Below, one piece after another: positions 8,301 through 10,944 of a DNA stretch of 10,944 nucleotides; position 1 is the first letter of the stretch, and each line of letters opens with the position of its first letter. The translations under genes were made by a program, and so were the position numbers. Source of the DNA: an uncultured Peptococcaceae bacterium (GTDB taxonomy: Bacteria; Bacillota; Peptococcia; Peptococcales; Peptococcaceae); the NCBI GenBank assembly GCA_945949655.1, contig CAMFFG010000017.1, positions 1-10,944 of the forward strand, given 5' to 3'. The notes below the pieces were generated by a model. That model was not told the DNA's origin and searched no databases. It worked only from the letters and a program-made list of their open reading frames with translations.

Positions 8301-9708
8301 ATATACGGTGAAAGAACTGCAGCAAAAACAGAAAACGTTGCAAGTGCAAAAGGATACATCGCAGCAGAAGAAACAAGATTGTGCAATCAAACTTGCAGAA
8401 TTAAAAAAAGAGCAGGAGTATTTGCTGCGTGATTTAAAAGAAACCCTGGGATATTCTGCCCCGCGGCCTCGTGCGGAAGTGATACCAGTCGATTTTGAGC
8501 AGGCCTTGGCAGAAAAACGATATCAGCAGGAGCTGCAGAGCCAGGAACAGAAAAAACTTCAGGAGCGGTTGCAGCTGGTGCAGGAACAGATGGGATATTT
8601 AGAAGAATTTCGTATATTCCCGATTTCTGCTCCCTGGGAGGATAGGCCTGTGGTGAGCCGGATGGATAAAGCTGCTCTCAGTCGTATCCGTGGCGAGTTG
8701 AAACGGGATTACAATAAGATAGGGGAGCAACAGCGAGACATTCGGGAGCGCTTGTACCGGCAGACAGACGAGATCAGCCGCAGAACATCGTATCAGCAGG
8801 ATGATTTTTTCGGTAAGCCATTGGCAACCCTGTTGTCTCTGACAGAGGTGCCTGGTGATTATCTGTCGCAGCTTTCTGCGACGCAAGAGGCCTACAGAAT
8901 TATGCTGGATAAGCTTGCAGCCGATATTGCATTACTGGAACGGGAAAAACAGTCTATTCTGGAAAGCTTTTTAGATTATCTGCAGGATGTGTACCGGCAG
9001 CTGCGTGAAATTGACCGCAATGCCACCATTCAGGTGCGGGACAGAGCCTTGAAGATGCTGCGGATCTCCCAGCCACCGTGGAATACCTACGAAGAATTAT
9101 ACACGACCCGGATGCACCAATATTTGGATGAAATCACGGAACAGTGCATGCATTTGCTGGACCAGAATCAGAATGTAGAAGACTTGCTCAGCGCCCGTAT
9201 CACCACCATTATGCTGTATGATGCCGTGATTGGTGTACAGAACATCGAAATTCGCCTTTATAAAATAGAGGCTCAGCAGGAATATCAGATTTCCTGGTCC
9301 GATGTTGCTCAGAATTCTGGTGGGGAAGGGTTTTTATCGGCGTTCATTGTATTGTCCAGTTTACTTTCCTTTATGCGGCGGGATGAAAGCGATGTGTTCC
9401 TGGAACGGGAGGAAGGCAAGGTTTTGTTGATGGACAACCCCTTTGCGCAGACCAATGCTGCCCATCTGCTGAAGCCGATGATGGATATGGCCCGTCGCAC
9501 CAATACGCAGCTGATTTGCCTGTCGGGATTGGGGGGCGATTCCATTTACAGCAGATTTGAAAATATCTATGTGTTGACGCTAGTTGCTTCCGGGTTAAGC
9601 CGGGGAACCGAATATCTGCGGGGAGAACACTTGAGAGGCAGCGAGGCGGAAACGATGCTTTCCGCGCATATCGAAACGGAAGACATGGAACAGATCGTCC
9701 TGTTCTGA
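5308..9708 (+). CDS. jetC: Wadjet subunit JetC, SMC/MukB-like ATPase
   Basis: JetC is the 1466-residue SMC-like ATPase that drives DNA loop extrusion in the Wadjet complex. The N-terminal head (about 1-240) holds the Walker A motif LRNGGGKS at 37-44; the usual first glycine is L37. A long Gln/Glu-rich coiled coil runs from about 245 to 625. A globular hinge-like domain follows (about 630-755, including YSFGMEWLQKNGYSEQQNQ and APITIICREKLEEKL), and then the returning coil (about 755-1085). A proline-containing break lies near 1095-1120 (FRIFPISAPWEDRP). The C-terminal head (about 1270-1466) contains the ABC signature NSGGEGFLSA (1336-1345) and Walker B VLLMDNPF (1372-1379), where Asn replaces the usual Glu. 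ATG 5308 lies inside the end of jetB, after GAGAGGTGA. The CAG/CAA-rich coil is a protein feature, not a DNA repeat. As the last and largest gene it is followed by the terminator at 9841. Confidence 0.93.
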   Translation: MSKINAVRIINLNYNHNMIRVDDETWQFNGESTLLSLRNGGGKSVLVQMMSAPFVHKNYLGSKERPFSSYFTTNQPTFILVEWMLDDHAGYVLTGMMVRQHQAEEDDNGEALDITNIIFEYQTPNANDIHHIPVIVEEASRKKLKSYKACLEMFEQYRNDAGMQFFVYDMNQPAQVRSYFYKLEEYRVYYKEWESIIKKINKRESGLSELFADAKGERALVEKWFLPAVETKLNKTEDKMKQFRKLMQQYVNQYCENREKLAKREQILQFLEACSELMLTAEESVQTLQKKQQLENHIAHFLHDLELEAQAKEQALYVSTTQLQKLEQDIRMVRYNQYSWEHYQIEEERQQQEQLHQQLTEQEQKLQQSIAEVERQLHVQECARRYDLWKEDSRAVQQIENQIELLKQDEKSIQPEREQIGYTLRCHYERELEHQVEQLGQLEQRLLQLNEQIGQQEQEKKQQQEHYTRKTEKLAGLKERIRQYDQEEQRFQRRHQQQLARNLLGEYEPGFLEHLLQEQEQQIKALGQQMHQLASQKEEEKQNIHRLKREKEETTEKKAAANEKLQWLKEKVERFEQELELRRTLAEHVGVSQEQVLEKDVLLDAFQKRLDMLQQELRVLQNQSDAAAVAYRRMQHGQVLELPPALKEGMDMQGIRYSFGMEWLQKNGYSEQQNQALVTDNPFIPYSLVMSQKELQRLQHSGLMLYTEAPITIICREKLEEKLECNGPICILQEQLAFYILFDQRLLDGAALAQLLAEQQEKRTQIQTQIANKEEARQFYQQKADLVKAQQVDRVVYEQTERERTAQQELIAEAETRWNQLSDEIETLEKRQEQLEQQIRAIERKQQENKRYEQDLTELKQAYVTYQENRRQAATMQKELDMLKQALETLEAQLLEAREQQTSWKDEQRESRIQVKQTEQALQRFQTYSERPVLQQDINDLLSRYDAIVKQSSAKQQELEEQLQAANSRYARTQDDLLNYSKQCQLVQDDYAAVTYDLYTVKELQQKQKTLQVQKDTSQQKKQDCAIKLAELKKEQEYLLRDLKETLGYSAPRPRAEVIPVDFEQALAEKRYQQELQSQEQKKLQERLQLVQEQMGYLEEFRIFPISAPWEDRPVVSRMDKAALSRIRGELKRDYNKIGEQQRDIRERLYRQTDEISRRTSYQQDDFFGKPLATLLSLTEVPGDYLSQLSATQEAYRIMLDKLAADIALLEREKQSILESFLDYLQDVYRQLREIDRNATIQVRDRALKMLRISQPPWNTYEELYTTRMHQYLDEITEQCMHLLDQNQNVEDLLSARITTIMLYDAVIGVQNIEIRLYKIEAQQEYQISWSDVAQNSGGEGFLSAFIVLSSLLSFMRRDESDVFLEREEGKVLLMDNPFAQTNAAHLLKPMMDMARRTNTQLICLSGLGGDSIYSRFENIYVLTLVASGLSRGTEYLRGEHLRGSEAETMLSAHIETEDMEQIVLF

Positions 9709-9840
9709 TGCGGCAACGGCACAACAAACGAGGGCAATGATATGGCGCCATCGATTTTTGAAAATTTATTTTGAACATATCTTGAACATTAATAACGAGA
9801 ACAGAAATCAGTGTAATCGAAACAGGAAATCAAACTAGAA
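9709..9840. other. Untranslated stretch between jetC and its terminator
   Basis: This 132-base AT-rich spacer contains no convincing gene. It holds a 10-bp palindrome ATGGCGCCAT (9742-9751), a 10-codon ORF starting at the same ATG, and two near-tandem copies of TTGAACAT (9771-9778 and 9782-9789). It may be leftover sequence at the operon's downstream edge; that is inference. Confidence 0.5.
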
Positions 9841-9940
9841 AAAGAGCAGACCGATGTGCTGTTTCTGGAATGCTGGAACAAAAACCAGCGATGCCAGAGC
9901 GAGACAGACGGTCTGCTCTTTGTTTTCATTTTGTTTTGTT
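9841..9940. terminator. Compound bidirectional terminator after jetC
   Basis: A 13-bp perfect stem has arms 9841-9853 and 9909-9921. It encloses 55 bases that themselves fold: TCTGG (9864-9868) with CCAGA (9894-9898), and inside that GCTGG (9872-9876) with CCAGC (9885-9889) around an A-rich loop. On the plus strand the outer stem runs into TGTTTTCATTTTGTTTTGTT, a good T-tract. On the minus strand it runs into TTTTTCTAG, so it can also end the convergent HD-domain gene, whose stop is only 31 bases from the stem. Confidence 0.8.
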
Positions 9941-9952
9941 AGGCAGTATCAG

Positions 9953-10944
9953 TTACAGCAGATACCCAAGCCCCATCTGTTCACATAACATCTGAAACAG
10001 GACAGCACCGTTTTCATTGCCGAAGGTCTGCAGCAGAACTCTGCCAAGCGGGGCTGCGATTCCGTGCTCCATGCGCAGCTGGCTGAGGAAGGTGTAGGTG
10101 TCTTCCTCGTTGAGCGTGATGGAAGCGTGGTCGTTGTGGAAGGTGAGCTGCGCCTGTTGTACTGTGATGGATAGCTTTTGTTCCAGGCTGGTGAACAATG
10201 GATACAGGCCATCCTGCAGATCCTGTTCCAGAACATTGAGAAACAGGTCATACCACTTGTCCTCCAGTGATTCCGCTTCTTTGCGCGTCAGCGGAATGTC
10301 GTTGTAGCGCACCCGATAGTTCACCGGAACCCATTGTGGATTCCCTTTGGTCAAGCAATATGCTTCCCCGAAGGTATTGGCCTGATAAATTTTGTCGTAT
10401 TCCGGCGTGATTTTATACATCACAAACACATCTTTATAGTGTTCCAGCAGTTCCCAATATGCTGCTGATGTTTCGGTGTAATCCTGCAGGTCGGACAGCG
10501 CATCCAGGATGCCGTTGTAGTACCAGGCCTGTTTTTCTTTGGGCGCGTTGAAGCGCTGCCACAGCCCATCGCCCAGCTGGGCGTAATCCCGGGCTATGCT
10601 GCGCATATTGGATAATTTATCGGCCAGCACCAGCATTTTCAGCCAGTCATCGGCCTCCCGCAGGGCAGAGAGCGCCGCTGTTTTGCGTTCCAGCCAGCTC
10701 TTGCTCTTATCCTCGCTGTGATGGCTTACCAGCATAGCCACATCGTCGCCAAACAGTGCGGCGATCTCCTGGGCGGTGGTGGCAGTATCCTCAATGGTAT
10801 CGTGCAGCAGGCCGGCAATCTGTACATTGATGTCAGCGTTCATATTGGAGAGAATCTGCAGCACTTCCAGAGGATGCAGAATGTAGGGTAATGCAGTGCC
10901 TTTGCGCAGCTGCCCATTGTGGCGCTCTGTGGCGAATATAATGG
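9953..10944 (-). CDS. HD-domain hydrolase of the RelA/SpoT (p)ppGpp hydrolase type, 5' end missing
   Basis: The frame is open from the right edge to the TAA at 9953-9955, giving 329 visible residues. The HD signature is intact, numbering from the edge: FATERHNGQLRKGT (H8), PYILHPLEV (H23), AGLLHDTIEDT (H47, D48, E51, D52) and LADKLSNMR (D108). These are the Mn-binding residues of the hydrolase domain of RelA/SpoT and of small alarmone hydrolases (MESH1-like), which remove the 3'-pyrophosphate of (p)ppGpp. The SEDKSKSW segment and the WYYNGILDAL helix also fit. Only a few residues seem to be missing at the N-terminus. The GTG at 10864 is internal, since H8 and H23 lie upstream of it. No synthetase domain is seen. 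About 165 residues after the HD fold (from near residue 165) match nothing I recognise. Small alarmone hydrolases are usually about 180-200 residues, so this is a long member. The substrate is inferred. Confidence 0.82.
   Translation of the reverse strand, partial: IIFATERHNGQLRKGTALPYILHPLEVLQILSNMNADINVQIAGLLHDTIEDTATTAQEIAALFGDDVAMLVSHHSEDKSKSWLERKTAALSALREADDWLKMLVLADKLSNMRSIARDYAQLGDGLWQRFNAPKEKQAWYYNGILDALSDLQDYTETSAAYWELLEHYKDVFVMYKITPEYDKIYQANTFGEAYCLTKGNPQWVPVNYRVRYNDIPLTRKEAESLEDKWYDLFLNVLEQDLQDGLYPLFTSLEQKLSITVQQAQLTFHNDHASITLNEEDTYTFLSQLRMEHGIAAPLGRVLLQTFGNENGAVLFQMLCEQMGLGYLL

Noticed and set aside
6340..8620. CAG/CAA-rich DNA resembling a simple-sequence repeat
   Set aside because: The codons spell an irregular Gln/Glu/Leu heptad pattern of a coiled coil. 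There is no fixed repeat unit at DNA level and no CRISPR-like spacing.
9771..9789. Two TTGAACAT copies as a possible -35 element or att-like repeat
   Set aside because: They are too short in an AT-rich spacer, no -10 box or gene follows on the plus strand, and no mobile element is seen nearby.
1..10944. tRNA, rRNA, CRISPR array, transposase or integrase
   Set aside because: Read on both strands, no cloverleaf with a conserved T-loop, regular repeat-spacer pattern or recombinase motif was seen.

Overview
The window appears to come from a chromosome of the Firmicutes/Bacillota, most likely a gut-type clostridial or Negativicutes lineage. Shine-Dalgarno sites are purine-rich (AAGGAG, GAGGTG), genes are tightly packed, and the strongest matches by eye are to families common in those bacteria. 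No rRNA or other species-level marker is present, so the assignment is tentative.

Layout. (1) Bases 1-947, plus strand: the 3' part of nspC, carboxynorspermidine decarboxylase (polyamine synthesis), cut by the left edge. (2) 974-1020: a perfect 17-bp inverted repeat serving as a shared terminator. (3) 1021-1683, minus strand: a chloramphenicol acetyltransferase (CatA)-family protein with the catalytic HHxxxDG motif. (4) 1684-1947: an AT-rich divergent intergenic region with a 10-bp direct repeat, a 23-bp dyad and a likely promoter. (5) 1948-9708, plus strand: a four-gene operon encoding a complete Wadjet (Jet) anti-plasmid SMC complex in the order jetD (Toprim nuclease), jetA (kleisin-like), jetB (small winged-helix KITE-like subunit), jetC (1466-aa SMC-like ATPase). 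The genes are separated by 12 bp or overlap by 4 and 8 bp. (6) 9841-9921: a long compound terminator hairpin between convergent genes. (7) 9953-10944, minus strand: an HD-domain hydrolase resembling the (p)ppGpp hydrolase domain of RelA/SpoT, with a long C-terminal extension, cut by the right edge.

Functionally, the centre of the window is the Wadjet operon. By established knowledge of the family, JetA, JetB and JetC form a MukBEF-like loop-extruding motor that senses small circular DNA, and JetD cleaves it. JetD-first order and the short JetB suggest the clostridial group usually placed in Wadjet type II; that subtype call is from memory and is less certain than the system call. The jet operon is visibly more AT-rich than nspC and the HD gene, especially jetD, jetA and jetB, which fits acquisition as a defence cassette between ordinary chromosomal genes. 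The adjacent CatA-like gene has its own start site and terminator and nothing ties it mechanically to the jet genes. I saw no CRISPR array, tRNA, rRNA, transposase or integrase. The Wadjet system is known rather than new. The items most worth checking are the JetC ATPase motif changes, the ambiguous jetD start, the upstream dyad, the repeated terminator stem and the extended HD protein.
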